Assembly: GCA_016710595.1 (NCBI GenBank)
Contig: JADJVM010000010.1
Coordinates: 62,001-126,000, forward strand
Direction of reading: 5' to 3'
From: Niastella sp.
GTDB lineage: Bacteria; Bacteroidota; Bacteroidia; Chitinophagales; Chitinophagaceae
DNA length: 64,000 nucleotides
This document shows, piece after piece, positions 63,584-64,000 of this stretch; positions within the stretch are counted from its first letter, which is position 1; each line of letters begins with the position of its first letter. The notes beneath the pieces are model-generated. The model ran no database searches, was not told where the DNA came from, and saw nothing but the letters and a program-made list of their open reading frames with translations. Made by a program: the position numbers and the translations under genes.

Positions 63584-64000
63584 ATGAAATTTTCATACAA
63601 GGTTTTAATATTCTTCCTGGCTGTTATGATGATAATCTCTTGCAGTAAGGACAATACACCGGTGCCACCGGATACTTCAAATAATCTTATTTATTTTTAC
63701 GACCGTAAGGAAAACGGGAATTTACAAGTTTATTCTTATGATGGAACTGTCGAGAAAAACTTAGTGAATGATGCTACTTATGATTACTGGTGGATAAAAG
63801 TAAGTCCTGATAAAACAAAGTTTCTATGCTACCGATCACCAAAAAATGCCGGGCTTAATTCTTACACAGTCTCCGATTTAATGGTTTTTAATATAGATGG
63901 ATCTAACGGCCATGTAATCGTTGCAAAAGGAACATACGGTTGGGAGTTGCAGGCTCATGCAAAATGGTCGCCCGATGGAACCCAAATTTTAGGCACAGCA
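63584..64000 (+). CDS. Beta-propeller (TolB/PD40-like) lipoprotein, 3' partial
   Basis: The frame is open from ATG 63584 to the window end (139 codons). A signal peptide ends in the lipobox MMIISCSKD. After a short Pro-rich linker the repeats IYFYDRKENGNLQVYSYD, WWIKVSPDKTKFLCYRS and AKWSPDGTQILGTA look like WD40/PD40 propeller blades as in TolB-type or DUF5050-like proteins. Probably surface or periplasmic; function unknown. The 169-nt gap before it is AT-rich with nothing recognisable. Confidence 0.78.
   Translation, partial: MKFSYKVLIFFLAVMMIISCSKDNTPVPPDTSNNLIYFYDRKENGNLQVYSYDGTVEKNLVNDATYDYWWIKVSPDKTKFLCYRSPKNAGLNSYTVSDLMVFNIDGSNGHVIVAKGTYGWELQAHAKWSPDGTQILGTA

Noticed and set aside
1..64000. 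tRNA genes, rRNA, CRISPR arrays, insertion sequences or phage genes
   Set aside because: Looked for on both strands; no cloverleaf-like gene, regular spaced repeats, transposase, integrase or phage structural protein was seen. Manual reading could miss a single tRNA.

Overview
The window comes from a member of the Bacteroidota, most likely a Chitinophagaceae-type bacterium; this is inferred from gene content and style, not from a database match. Supporting signs are a type IX secretion C-terminal sorting domain on a secreted esterase, many SPxxC-type lipoproteins, a TlpA/AhpC-like thioredoxin of the Bacteroidota type, a three-gene proton-translocating transhydrogenase, few Shine-Dalgarno sequences, and several TAnnTTTG -7 promoter boxes close to start codons. 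Genes are AT-rich and tightly packed. I saw no tRNA, rRNA, CRISPR array, insertion sequence or prophage.

Region 1 (1-30,252, all on the + strand) is a surface-glycan biosynthesis locus. It opens with the distal part of a pseudaminic acid pathway: PseC (cut by the window edge), PseF, a Pse-associated methylase, PseG, a formyltransferase-like protein where PseH would be expected, and PseI. Next comes a long, variable set of about a dozen glycosyltransferases (GT2, GT4, GT11-like), a GDP-mannose 4,6-dehydratase, five FkbM-type methyltransferases or relatives, an acyltransferase-3 membrane protein, a Wzy-like membrane protein, a Gfo/Idh/MocA oxidoreductase, a single-domain exosortase and a NodU/CmcH-type carbamoyltransferase. 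Between 12 and 23 kb the locus is scarred: a GT2, a GT4-like gene and an FkbM gene are broken by frameshifts or deletion, and at least two gene tails remain as remnants. A near-identical direct repeat between two GT2 genes flanks the acyltransferase. Together these suggest a locus with rapid gene turnover making a glycan with Pse and probably deoxyhexose, decorated with methyl, acyl and carbamoyl groups.

Region 2 (30,253-32,244) is a short + strand unit behind an AT-rich leader that carries a nested hairpin: a WcaE-like GT2 and a CpsB/YwqE-type tyrosine phosphatase.

Region 3 (32,245-64,000) is mostly housekeeping: trmN6, tsaD and an ABC permease on the minus strand; prfC; lipoproteins and a T9SS-secreted esterase; a TlpA-like thioredoxin; etfB-etfA; tilS; a rhomboid protease; rnr with a polyprenyl diphosphate synthase; an APC permease; a Smr protein; rluF-like; pntA-pntAB-pntB; an RsmF-like rRNA methylase; a LysM protein paired with a C1 peptidase; fmt; and the start of a beta-propeller lipoprotein. 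These genes are all intact apart from the edge-cut last gene, in contrast to region 1. tsaD has no ATG, GTG or TTG that would include its conserved N-terminus and probably starts at ATT.
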